DNA from: an uncultured Clostridium sp.
Lineage (GTDB): Bacteria; Bacillota; Clostridia; Lachnospirales; Lachnospiraceae
DNA length: 64,000 nt
Direction of reading: 5' to 3'
NCBI RefSeq assembly: GCF_900547735.1
Contig: NZ_URHZ01000002.1
Location: forward strand, 62,001-126,000
The position numbers and the translations under genes were made by a program. The notes beneath the pieces were generated by a model, which saw only the letters and a program-made list of their open reading frames with translations, had not been told where the DNA came from and did no database searches. This document shows, piece after piece, positions 34,844-42,314 of the stretch. The number at the start of each line of letters is the position of its first letter. Within the stretch, counting starts at the first letter, position 1.

Positions 34844-35977
34844 TTATTTCGCATCTGCTTCTGTCGTGTTTTCTGTCGTGTCTGTTGATGCGCCGTCTGC
34901 TTCGCCGGCAGTATCAGCCCCGGCTGTTTCTCCCAGAATTTCTACCTGTGAACCTTCAAACAGCTCGGAACTCCAGGTAATAATTACGTCATCTTCCGTG
35001 GTGAGGCCGTCCGTAATCTCTGTTTTATCCGCATCGTAGATGCCCACTTCCACCGGCACTTCATGCACCGCGTTATCTTTATATGTATAAACCATGGCAT
35101 TTCCGCCCTGATAATAAATGGCGTCGGTCGGAACCATCATGACATTCTCAGCCTTGCTGGATGTCACATAAAGCTTTACCTGTGCTCCCGTAGCCAGCGC
35201 ATCGGCTCCTTCCAGGGATGCTTTTACCTTGAAAAGTCCTGTGGATGCGTCTACCATGGAACTGATCTCCGTGATCACGCCGTGATATTCGCTGCCGTTT
35301 TTCTCGACTCTGATTAAATCGCCCATGCTCAGACCGTTTACAACACGCTCGGTAACATTAAAGGAAACCGCTTTTGTGCCTTCTCCGGAAATAACACAGA
35401 GAACATTGGACTGTGCCACGTTGTCATGCACTTCCACGTTAAAACTTTCTACAAGTCCTCCGATAGGAGCCGTGATGGTGCTGAATTCAATCTGGTTGTC
35501 ATAGGCCAGCTTTGCCGCATCATACTGAAGCTTTGCCAGCTTCGCGCTGCTCTGTACCTGCTCATACTGCTGCTGGGAAATGTCGCCGCTCTGAAGCAGG
35601 ACGCTCATCCTCTGAAGGTTTGTATTGGCATCCTGGAGAGATACCGACGCGGTATCAAGCTGGATCTTTGCGCCGTCCACCTGTTTGGTGTCGATATGGA
35701 GCAGTTTCTGTCCTTCCTCCACATAATCTCCTGCCTTTACATAGACATCGGTGACCTCTCCGGCTACCTTCGGTATAATATATACAATGTCGGATGGTTC
35801 GACGGTACCGGTTAACCCGGTAAACAGCTCAATATTTCCAATCTCAGGCTTCTGTATGGAAACCAGTGGAATGGATGCTGCCGCCACCTGCTCCTTTGGC
35901 TTTAAGAACCTGGGCACGATAATTGCCGCTGCTGCCACAATCACTACGGCTGTAATGATTACACTTTTTTTCTTCAT
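34844..35977 (-). CDS. RND efflux periplasmic-adaptor-type protein (HlyD/MFP)
   Basis: A 377-residue adaptor. A single N-terminal span (about 6-23) is followed by a lipoyl-type half-motif GEVTDVYVKAGDYVEEGQKL, a helical hairpin of about 70 residues (QVDGAKIQLDTASV to KLAYDNQ), a second lipoyl half with TITAPIGGLVESFNVEVHD, and barrel domains. The C-terminus is Asp/Glu/Thr-rich. It bridges the RND pump to a TolC-like partner in two-membrane bacteria. Here it is the first structural gene after the TetR gene, with 172 bases between. Confidence 0.9.
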   Translation of the reverse strand: MKKKSVIITAVVIVAAAAIIVPRFLKPKEQVAAASIPLVSIQKPEIGNIELFTGLTGTVEPSDIVYIIPKVAGEVTDVYVKAGDYVEEGQKLLHIDTKQVDGAKIQLDTASVSLQDANTNLQRMSVLLQSGDISQQQYEQVQSSAKLAKLQYDAAKLAYDNQIEFSTITAPIGGLVESFNVEVHDNVAQSNVLCVISGEGTKAVSFNVTERVVNGLSMGDLIRVEKNGSEYHGVITEISSMVDASTGLFKVKASLEGADALATGAQVKLYVTSSKAENVMMVPTDAIYYQGGNAMVYTYKDNAVHEVPVEVGIYDADKTEITDGLTTEDDVIITWSSELFEGSQVEILGETAGADTAGEADGASTDTTENTTEADAK

Positions 35978-36149
35978 GTTGTCCTCCTGTTTTGTCCTCT
36001 TTCTTTGTTTCAGAATTTTTGTTCTAAATTTTTCTTTCTAAAATCTCTGTTTCAAAATCCTATGGTGTTCCCAAATTATATAATTATTGGTATTCTATGA
36101 TTTCTATGACTATAAAAAGCGGTCATAAGGCTGTTCTATCCGTCTTCCG

Positions 36150-36797
36150 TCAACTCCCCGCCCGTCCTTCCGAGCCGCTGTTGCATATCCCGTATTTCAG
36201 GATCTGCAGTTTGATGGCAAAACGCTCCTTAATCCTTTCCACCGGCACTTCCTCAAAATAAGCCTTTATTTCCATGGCGATATTGAACATCGCAAGCTGG
36301 AAAAAGCAGTGGAATTCTTCATAATCCCTGGCTACCATAAACCGTTTGTCGGTGTTTTCATAAATCCAATGCTCTATCTCTTCATTTTTGTGCCCGTATG
36401 CATTATTGATTCTTTCCGAAAATCCCTTTAAGATCTCTTCCGAACCCGTGTGGCACATCACGCTTTTGATAAATGCGAACTGCTCTTTTCCGGAACAGTA
36501 ATCAATCGTTTTCAGCAGCAATTTCTCCAACATTTTCCAGATGTCTCCATCCGACTCCGTCAGCGCTTGCCTGCAGAATTCCCTGAGCCTGTTCTGGCTG
36601 TCCTCAAAGATGCAGCCCAGAAGATCCCATTTATCTTCAAAATATGTATAGAAACTTCCCCTGGAGATTTCCGCTTCCTTAATAATCTGGTTGATAGACA
36701 CCTTATCAACCGGAACACGCGCAAACTCTTTTACCGCCGCGCTGCAGATAATTCTCTTTTTCTCGTCCGGGAGCCTGTAAAACCGTTCTGTTGGCAT
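36150..36797 (-). CDS. TetR-family regulator of the RND efflux operon
   Basis: A 215-residue repressor. The N-terminal helix-turn-helix reads SINQIIKEAEISRGSFYTYFEDKWDLL, characteristic of TetR/AcrR proteins; the C-terminal ligand-binding part is not recognisable. It lies upstream of the adaptor, RND and TolC-like genes and downstream of a promoter embedded in two 13-bp palindromes of TetR-operator type, so autoregulation and control of the pump are likely. The inducer is unknown. Confidence 0.9.
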   Translation of the reverse strand: MPTERFYRLPDEKKRIICSAAVKEFARVPVDKVSINQIIKEAEISRGSFYTYFEDKWDLLGCIFEDSQNRLREFCRQALTESDGDIWKMLEKLLLKTIDYCSGKEQFAFIKSVMCHTGSEEILKGFSERINNAYGHKNEEIEHWIYENTDKRFMVARDYEEFHCFFQLAMFNIAMEIKAYFEEVPVERIKERFAIKLQILKYGICNSGSEGRAGS

Positions 36798-36915
36798 AAG
36801 CCTTCCCCCCTGATATTCATATTTTCAACGTCTGCCGTCACCCTGCGTAAAAATAACACAATGCTGTAAATTTTACCAGCGGTAGTATTTACCAGCAGAC
36901 GGCCGGCAGAAATAA

Positions 36916-36979
36916 AACATACTCTCCGCAAACTTTGCATTGCCACTCAAAAGCCAAGAATCCCGCCCGCGGAATTCTT
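36916..36979. repeat. Partial dispersed repeat and hairpin in the tetR leader
   Basis: CGCAAACTTTGCATTGCCACTCAA (written as CGCAAACTTT then GCATTGCCACTCAA) matches the tail of the dispersed repeats at 2697 and 46522. Next to it AAGAATTCCGC and GCGGGATTCTT form an imperfect hairpin in the transcript leader. Confidence 0.5.
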
Positions 36980-37012
36980 GCGCTGCCGCGCGGTTGCTTC
37001 AGCAGCTATTTA

Positions 37013-37051
37013 CCTCTGCGAGGCATGTGCATCCTCGCGGAGCGTTTTTTG
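37013..37051 (+). terminator. Hairpin with T-run, plus-strand orientation
   Basis: CTCTGCGAGG and CCTCGCGGAG form a ten-pair stem with one G-T pair, followed by CGTTTTTTG. It looks like a plus-strand intrinsic terminator, but no plus-strand gene lies upstream. On the minus strand it is a hairpin in the tetR leader. Confidence 0.5.
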
Positions 37052-37085
37052 ATTCATAGGACGTAATTATCTATAGATCAAAAAA

Positions 37086-37133
37086 GGTGACAGGCTGTCA
37101 TTTATTATAGTGACAGCCTGTCACCTTGTCAAT
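37086..37133 (-). promoter_or_regulatory. Consensus promoter within twin TetR-type operators; also terminator-like
   Basis: On the minus strand TTGACA (37128-37133) and TATAAT (37105-37110) are 17 bases apart, a perfect sigma-A promoter. The 16-base arms 37086-37101 and 37112-37127 are perfect inverted copies, and each contains a 13-bp palindrome TGACAG-N-CTGTCA (37089-37101 and 37112-37124). One palindrome fills the spacer and the other covers the start region, ideal for repression by the TetR protein downstream. The same hairpin followed by six T on the minus strand could end the aldo/keto reductase transcript. Confidence 0.85.
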
Positions 37134-37212
37134 AGGCTAATAAAAAGTTTATATAATTTTAACTTTATTGTAACGATCATTCTCCGTCAGGCGTACAAAT
37201 GTAGGTATATCC

Positions 37213-38439
37213 TCAGTTTTTCACCGGCTTTCCAGCCAGAACTTCCTGATAATCTTTGTAATTATCCTCCAAAAGGGCGGGCGTGTCAAGCCCATACGGA
37301 CATTTGGACTTACACTGTCCGCAATGGATGCAGTCCTCAATCTTTTTCATCTTTGCCTGGCCCTCTTCTGTCAGGAATTCTTCCGGCGGCATGCGTCTTA
37401 AAAGAAGTGACATCCTGGCACACATATTGATCTCAATTCCAGCCGGGCACGGCAGACAGTAACCGCAGGCGCGGCAGAAAGATCCAGCCAGCTCGTTCCT
37501 GTCTTTTTCAATCACTGCCTTTCTCTCCTCCGTCAGTTCGGGAGGATTGCCAATATAGCCGATAAACTCGTCCAGTTCACTCTCCCGCTGCACGCCCCAG
37601 ATGGGAAGTACGTTTTCATAGTTGAGCATCCACGCATAGATCACGGCCGAATCCGTAATCAGTCCGCCGGAAAGGCCCTTCATAGCAATAAAGCCCACAT
37701 TCTGCTTAAGACAGGCATCCGCCAGCGCAATTTCCCTCTCTGTGGAAAGATAGTTAAACGGAAACTGCAGCGTATCGTAAAGCCCCGATTCCACCGCCTC
37801 TTCAGCCACCGCCATTCTGTGGTTTGTGATACCGATATACCGGATCTTCCCCTGTGCCTTTGCCTCCAGCATCGCTTCATAGAGACCGCTGCCGTCTCCC
37901 GGCTTCGGACAGAACGCAGGATTGTGGAACTGGTAAATATCCACATAGTCCGTTTTCAAATTATGTAAACTAGTTTCAAGATCCGCCCAGAATTTCTCCG
38001 CTGTTTTCGCCGATGTCTTCGTGGCAATATAAATCTTTTCCCTCACGTCGCTCAGCGCATATCCGATTTTTTCCTCGCTGTCGGTGTAATCTCTTGCCGT
38101 GTCAAAGAAACGGATTCCTGCCGCGTAAGCTTTCTTAAGCAGGCTGCCGGCTGCCTCCACCGACACTCTCTGCATCGGAAGAGCGCCAAAACCGTTCTTA
38201 TTGACGATAATTCCGGTTCTTCCAAGCGTCACCGGCGTTCCGGCGACTTTTTCATAAGAATCCAGCATGTCCTGGAGCGCCTCATCGCTTTCCTCAATCC
38301 AGACGTCCTCCTCCTCTGCGTTGAGTCCGAGGTATTTGGCCAGCGTCCTCTCGTCATCTGAATTATTCCATCTGGAAATATGGCGGTCAATCTCTTCAAA
38401 CTCTATCTGGCCCGACAAATATAACTCTTTAAATGTCAT
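37213..38439 (-). CDS. Aldo/keto reductase with C-terminal ferredoxin domain
   Basis: A 408-residue fusion. Residues 70-320 form an aldo/keto reductase barrel with the tetrad Asp and Tyr in FFDTARDYTDSE, Lys in ATKTSAKT and His in IYQFHNP. The C-terminal part has Cys clusters CRACGYCLPCP and CIHCGQCKSKCPYG, enough for two [4Fe-4S] clusters. About 65 residues before the barrel (rich in Asp/Glu) are unusual and unassigned. It probably reduces a carbonyl with electrons from or to the clusters; the substrate is unknown. Its ATG overlaps the stop of the GntR gene as ATGA, so the two are coupled. Confidence 0.9.
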   Translation of the reverse strand: MTFKELYLSGQIEFEEIDRHISRWNNSDDERTLAKYLGLNAEEEDVWIEESDEALQDMLDSYEKVAGTPVTLGRTGIIVNKNGFGALPMQRVSVEAAGSLLKKAYAAGIRFFDTARDYTDSEEKIGYALSDVREKIYIATKTSAKTAEKFWADLETSLHNLKTDYVDIYQFHNPAFCPKPGDGSGLYEAMLEAKAQGKIRYIGITNHRMAVAEEAVESGLYDTLQFPFNYLSTEREIALADACLKQNVGFIAMKGLSGGLITDSAVIYAWMLNYENVLPIWGVQRESELDEFIGYIGNPPELTEERKAVIEKDRNELAGSFCRACGYCLPCPAGIEINMCARMSLLLRRMPPEEFLTEEGQAKMKKIEDCIHCGQCKSKCPYGLDTPALLEDNYKDYQEVLAGKPVKN

Positions 38440-39116
38440 TCTTCTTCCTGCTCCTTTATATTCTTAAGAACCGTAATTTCCTGGTTGTCAATGTGTTCGC
38501 GCACAGCCGCCCTGGCCTCGGCCACATGCCTGTTTCTGAGCGCTTTTAAAATCTTCTCGTGTTCAATCAGAAGAATCTGCCTCTTGTCCTCATCCTTAAT
38601 ATATTCCAGACGGAAACGGTACATCTGCTCCCGCAGGTTGTTTAAAATCTGTACCAGCCTTGTATTTCTGGTGCAATTATAAATTACATCATGGTACGCC
38701 TCATCTGTCTCGGCAATCTCCATGGCATTTCCATTGTCAACGGCGTCTTTAAACACCTTTTCCGCCCTCTCCATATCCAGGAGATCGGCGTCCGTCATTC
38801 TTTGGCAGGCCAGTTCAATGGCCAGTTCCTCCAGGGAACGTCTCACCTCTAATACATCCTTTAAGCTCTTTTCGGAAATTTTGGCCACCTCGGCTCCCTT
38901 GCGGGGGATCATCAGTACCAGGCCTTCCAGTTCCAGTTTTCTGATGGCCTCGCGGATTGGAGTCCTGCTTACTCCCAGCTTTTCTGCAAGCTGGATTTCC
39001 ATCAGTCTTTCTCCCGGAGCCAGTTCCCCTTTCAAAATGGCCTGCCGGAGTGTATTGAATACGACATCCCTGAGCGGGAGGTACTCATTCATATTTACTT
39101 CAAAATCGTTTCCCAT
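38436..39116 (-). CDS. GntR-family regulator (FCD domain)
   Basis: A 226-residue regulator. The winged helix-turn-helix includes LAPGERLMEIQLAEKLGVSRTPIREAIRKLELEGLV, the GntR signature, and the all-helical C-terminal FCD domain carries metal-binding-type His residues (EAYHDVIYN, then EHEKIL and REHIDN). GGGG lies nine bases before the ATG. It overlaps the aldo/keto reductase gene by four bases, so it may regulate that gene in response to a small carboxylate. A MITE copy lies directly upstream, in its promoter region. Confidence 0.88.
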   Translation of the reverse strand: MGNDFEVNMNEYLPLRDVVFNTLRQAILKGELAPGERLMEIQLAEKLGVSRTPIREAIRKLELEGLVLMIPRKGAEVAKISEKSLKDVLEVRRSLEELAIELACQRMTDADLLDMERAEKVFKDAVDNGNAMEIAETDEAYHDVIYNCTRNTRLVQILNNLREQMYRFRLEYIKDEDKRQILLIEHEKILKALRNRHVAEARAAVREHIDNQEITVLKNIKEQEEE

Positions 39117-39163
39117 AAATAATTCCCCTGTCCTAAATTATTTTCCTGCATTGGTATTATAGA

Positions 39164-39341
39164 ATAACAGTTCAGCCATGGTGCATCCCGCGAAGTGTTT
39201 TGCGTTTTTTGCGAAAATCCCGAGTTCGCGGCGCGGCGCAACGAAAAGTGCGCGATGCGGACTTATCATTACAATCAACGGTGCTTTTTACCGTTTCTGT
39301 GCATCATTTTGCTGCAGTTTAGCCGAAGGCTCAGCTGTAAC
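39164..39341. mobile_element. IS66-like MITE, copy A (178 bp)
   Basis: Ends are ATAACAGTTCAGCC and, inverted, GTTACAGCTGAGCC. Flanking octamers ATTATAGA (39156-39163) and ATTGTAGA (39342-39349) match at 7 of 8 bases, as expected of a target duplication. The interior aligns with copy B at 52620-52759 (shared GTGTTTT, TTTTTTGCGAAAATCCCGAG and CCGTTTCTGTGCATCATTT). It also contains a piece resembling the dispersed hairpin repeat. One end supplies the last 17 codons of ispE. Confidence 0.8.
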
Positions 39342-40220
39342 ATTGTAGAAGCTGGTCAAATATACCTGCTTTACAAGATGGCTTCCGGTTCCATAGCGCA
39401 TCTCCTCATATGCATCCTGGGCGGCAGCCGGATTTACAAACAATCCGAACACCGTCGGGCCGCTCCCGCTCATCAGGGCATTCACAGCCCCCAGTTCCAT
39501 CATCTTTTCCTTGATTTCCCGGATAATCGGGTGGGCCGGAATCGTCACCGTCTCCAGTATGTTTCCCAGATTCTCAGCAATCCCGTAAAAATCTCTGGAT
39601 GATATGGCCTTCGCAATTCTGTCAATATCCGGGTGTGCATCCCGGGGAAGCGAAGGTAAATTCAGGTTTTCGTAAACAAATTTTGTAGAAACGCTGATTG
39701 GCGGCTTAGCAATTAGAATCTGACACTGCGGCATCGGTGGCAGCGGCGTCAGAATTTCCCCAATTCCTTCCGAAAGGGCCGTACCTCTCATAATACAGTA
39801 GGGCACGTCCGCTCCCAGTTTAACGCCCCGCTCCATCAGCTCTTCCATCGTAAGTCCAAGTGAAAACATCTTGTTGATTCCAAACATAACCGCCGCCGCA
39901 TCGCTGCTGCCGCCCGCCATGCCGGCCGCCACAGGGATGAATTTCTTCATCTTGATATCCACTCCCTCCGTGACCCCAAACTCGTCCATCAGAAGCTTCG
40001 CCGCCCTGTATCCCAGGTTGTTTTCGTTGTCAGGCAGGTAGTAAAGGTTCGTTTCCAGCCTGATTCCAGGCTGATCGCTGCGCTCTAAGTCGATCTTGTC
40101 GTATACGCGCACCGTCTGCATAATCATCCGCACCTCGTGGTAACCGTCTTCCCTCTTCCTGACCACGTCGAGCCCCAGATTAATCTTACCGTAGGCTTTA
40201 AGCCCCAGGTGCTTTATCAT
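39288..40220 (-). CDS. ispE: 4-diphosphocytidyl-2-C-methyl-D-erythritol kinase
   Basis: A 310-residue GHMP kinase that phosphorylates CDP-ME in the MEP route to isoprenoid precursors. Marks are KAYGKINLGLDV at the start, the ATP loop PVAAGMAGGSSDAAAVM and the late MSGSGPTVFGLF. GGAGG seven bases before MIKHLGL sets the start; a longer frame begins 17 codons earlier. The normal end of the protein is near TSFYN; the last 17 residues (VTAEPSAKLQQNDAQKR) are encoded by the end of MITE copy A. Isoprenoids here feed undecaprenyl carriers, among others. Confidence 0.92.
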   Translation of the reverse strand: MIKHLGLKAYGKINLGLDVVRKREDGYHEVRMIMQTVRVYDKIDLERSDQPGIRLETNLYYLPDNENNLGYRAAKLLMDEFGVTEGVDIKMKKFIPVAAGMAGGSSDAAAVMFGINKMFSLGLTMEELMERGVKLGADVPYCIMRGTALSEGIGEILTPLPPMPQCQILIAKPPISVSTKFVYENLNLPSLPRDAHPDIDRIAKAISSRDFYGIAENLGNILETVTIPAHPIIREIKEKMMELGAVNALMSGSGPTVFGLFVNPAAAQDAYEEMRYGTGSHLVKQVYLTSFYNVTAEPSAKLQQNDAQKR

Positions 40221-40464
40221 TCCTATTCCTCCGGTCTGTGGTATAGATGGATACAATTCGTTACTGTTCACTCTGTGCCCAGTAACAACACTCCACGGGA
40301 TGCATCCGGTATGAACTGAAATTACAATTCAAACGGGAGTATCAGGTGGATTGTATCCGTGCATTATTTTGTATACAATATATTATATACGTCGTACATA
40401 CAAAATACAATAGTATTCCTTGGTATTTTTGTGTGAATCTGCATTTAGTTGTAAAATGGGGAGG

Positions 40465-40743
40465 CTGATGGGGGGCAGAGGGGATGGGGAGGAGAGGGGA
40501 TGAGTCTTCAGTCCCTGTTTGGAGGTATTGCAAGTGGGAAATCCGGGCAGAAAAAGTTCCTTCGGGAAACGCTCGCGCTCTTTGGAGTACATAACGGACA
40601 CTAACCTCGAAAAAACCTCGGTAAGTGCCGATGGACTCCAGGTTCCCTGCGGAATCTTTTTCTCCCGGATTCCCCACGGGAAGGTTTTCGCCGGGACAGA
40701 AGACGCGTAGGTGATCGGCCATCCCGTTCTCTGACTGCATCAG
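40465..40743. repeat. Giant imperfect palindrome P (about 280 bp)
   Basis: The left half (CTGATG, then GTCTTCAGTCCC at 40504, GTGGGAAATCCGGG, AAAAAGTTCC) is mirrored in inverted form in the right half (GGAATCTTTTTC, CCGGATTCCCCAC, GGGACAGAAGAC to 40704, CATCAG at 40738). Even the central part folds (GGAGTACAT against ATGGACTCC) around a loop of A residues near 40610. The whole would fold into one long hairpin. A second element of the same design lies at 41096-41362. Frames on both strands are open but lack start signals, so I treat it as noncoding. Confidence 0.7.
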
Positions 40744-40770
40744 AGGAGCATCCCTCTGTTTTCAATGGGC

Positions 40771-40838
40771 AGAGGTATTGTCGCGGCCACAATACTTTTC
40801 CGGAAGAGGTATTGTAGCAGCCATTAGGATTTTCCGAA
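40771..40838 (+). repeat. Two 34-bp direct repeats
   Basis: AGAGGTATTGT, then GC-GCC and TTTTCCG elements recur with exactly 34-base spacing at 40771-40804 and 40805-40838. They lie directly beside palindrome P. Confidence 0.6.
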
Positions 40839-40913
40839 AATGCATATTTTCAATTAACAGATATAAAATAGGAACTGAATTTGTTATTTAACTATATCTT
40901 CTGGTTATAATGT

Positions 40914-40948
40914 GAAACCGCAGTTGTAAGCTGCGGTTTCTGTCTTTA
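40914..40948 (+). terminator. Intrinsic terminator-like hairpin
   Basis: GAAACCGCAG and CTGCGGTTTC form a perfect ten-pair stem with a seven-base loop, followed by TGTCTTTATTATT. No plus-strand gene precedes it, although TATAAT lies just upstream at 40906-40911. Confidence 0.5.
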
Positions 40949-41095
40949 TTATTGGGTTGTGATGTTAAGCCGCGGGGGCGGCGGCCTTGTCAGGCTTTTT
41001 GAATTGGCATTTTCAAGCTGCGCGATGCAGCGGCACTATCCGGCTATCTCAATAAATACGCCGGTCCGCACTTGGCGAAGGTGGTAAACAGCGGC

Positions 41096-41362
41096 GGCAG
41101 GATGGCGGGCGGGAGCGATCCCTTCCGGGTTTCAGTCCCGCCGACAACCTTCCCCGGGGGGGAAGGAGGGGGAAAACTTTCCGGAGGGGACCTTGGAATC
41201 CGCCGGTGCTTGCTGAGGTTTCCCACGAAGCTAGCATCCGATGCGCATTCCACAAGCGGGAGCGGGTCCCCGCAGGAATTTTTTCCCCCGGATTCCCCCT
41301 GCGACTATCTCCCCACCGGGACTGACCCCCCAGAAGAACTCGCTCCCGTCCGCTATCCTGCC
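41096..41362. repeat. Giant imperfect palindrome Q (about 267 bp)
   Basis: The outer arms GGCAGGATGGCGG, CGGGAGCGA (from 41096) and TCGCTCCCGTCCGC, TATCCTGCC (to 41362) are inverted near-copies. Inner arms TCAGTCCCG, GAAAACTTTCC and GGAATTTTTTCC, CGGGACTGA pair as well. The centre near 41225 folds further. It shares TCAGTCCC, CCCGGATTCCCC and the overall design with palindrome P. It ends 20 bases from the yesL stop codon, so it could end that transcript. Confidence 0.7.
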
Positions 41363-41381
41363 AAAAGCGTCCCCCTCCCAA

Positions 41382-42062
41382 CTAAACCATATACCTCTTG
41401 AACACCCTGCAAAGCAGAACCGAATTGATATAAAGCGGCCCGGAAAGCGCCCAGAAGGCCAGCCAGGAGGCATAGTTTACCGCAATATAAAAAAACGCCG
41501 CATTGAGGATTACCATCAATACCGTTGACGGCAGATGGCGCACCGACATCATAAAGGCATTGCAGAGCGTCCGATGTACAGGATTGACGAACCTGGCCTG
41601 GACGGCGTATACGTACAGTGATGTAAACATGTACATCACGAGCAGAGCCAGGAATATCACCGCCATTGCCAGGCGCACCGGGCTGCCTGTTGAGAAGATT
41701 CCCGACAGAGCGGCCCCGGAACCGGCAAAACCGGTAGACGGGTTTACCGGCAGGCCTGTCCCACCAAGGACGACATACCAGAAGTCTACCATGAGCACAG
41801 CCCCTATCAGCCAGAGCATGATATGAATGGCTGTGGACTGAAAGAAATTGTCTTTGAATGCCTTGAGAAAACTCCGGTATATATGGGATTCCCGGTCCTC
41901 CGCCATTTTCAGGGTAACATAATATAACGCCGTCACTGACGCCCCGGCCGTTATGACCGGAAGACAGAACAGGACCGCAAAAAAATTCAATATCATTAAA
42001 TCCCAGACCCTTGACATCAGCATAAAGAAGGGATTATCATAATCGAATAGTTTGGATGCCAT
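41382..42062 (-). CDS. YesL-family (DUF624) membrane protein
   Basis: A 226-residue membrane protein with about five or six spans. The N-terminal FDYDNPFFMLMSRVWDLMILNFFAVLFCLPVITAGAS-type sequence (Asn-Pro-Phe-Phe, then Leu-Pro-Val-Ile-Thr-Ala-Gly-Ala) is diagnostic of the YesL family. These proteins are often next to carbohydrate transport genes but their function is unknown. Here no sugar transporter is adjacent. The gene follows a 23-bp tandem repeat and precedes palindrome Q. Confidence 0.85.
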   Translation of the reverse strand: MASKLFDYDNPFFMLMSRVWDLMILNFFAVLFCLPVITAGASVTALYYVTLKMAEDRESHIYRSFLKAFKDNFFQSTAIHIMLWLIGAVLMVDFWYVVLGGTGLPVNPSTGFAGSGAALSGIFSTGSPVRLAMAVIFLALLVMYMFTSLYVYAVQARFVNPVHRTLCNAFMMSVRHLPSTVLMVILNAAFFYIAVNYASWLAFWALSGPLYINSVLLCRVFKRYMV

Positions 42063-42144
42063 TGTAAATTGCCTTTCTTTCTATAAAAAATGTCTTTCTT
42101 CCCAGCTACTCCTGGAACCCAGGGTTTTCTATGTTTTTCTAAGT

Positions 42145-42310
42145 GTTCTCAAAGAGCTATGCTCAAAGTTCACGAAGTTCTTTTCTTACAGCTCTCAAAG
42201 TCCTTTTCCTAACGTTCTCAAAATTCTTTTCCTAACGTTCTCAAAGTCCTTTTCCTAACGTTCTCAAAGTCCTTTTCCTAACATTCTCAGAGACGAGACC
42301 TTTTCCTAAC
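42145..42310 (-). repeat. 23-bp tandem repeat between two genes
   Basis: Units begin at 42145, 42168, 42191, 42214, 42237 and 42260, each 23 bases, with a final 28-base unit at 42283-42310. Units at 42237 and 42260 are identical; the consensus is GTTCTCAAAG followed by TCCTTTTCCTAAC. It fills the gap between the GNAT gene and yesL. There are no spacers, so this is not CRISPR. Confidence 0.85.
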
Positions 42311-42314
42311 ATTC

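Noticed and set aside
40342..41528. Many overlapping open frames of 60-130 codons on both strands
   Set aside because: They lie in the palindromes and in GC-rich DNA, lack ribosome binding sites and give low-complexity Arg/Gly/Pro translations. The similarity among them follows from the palindromes.
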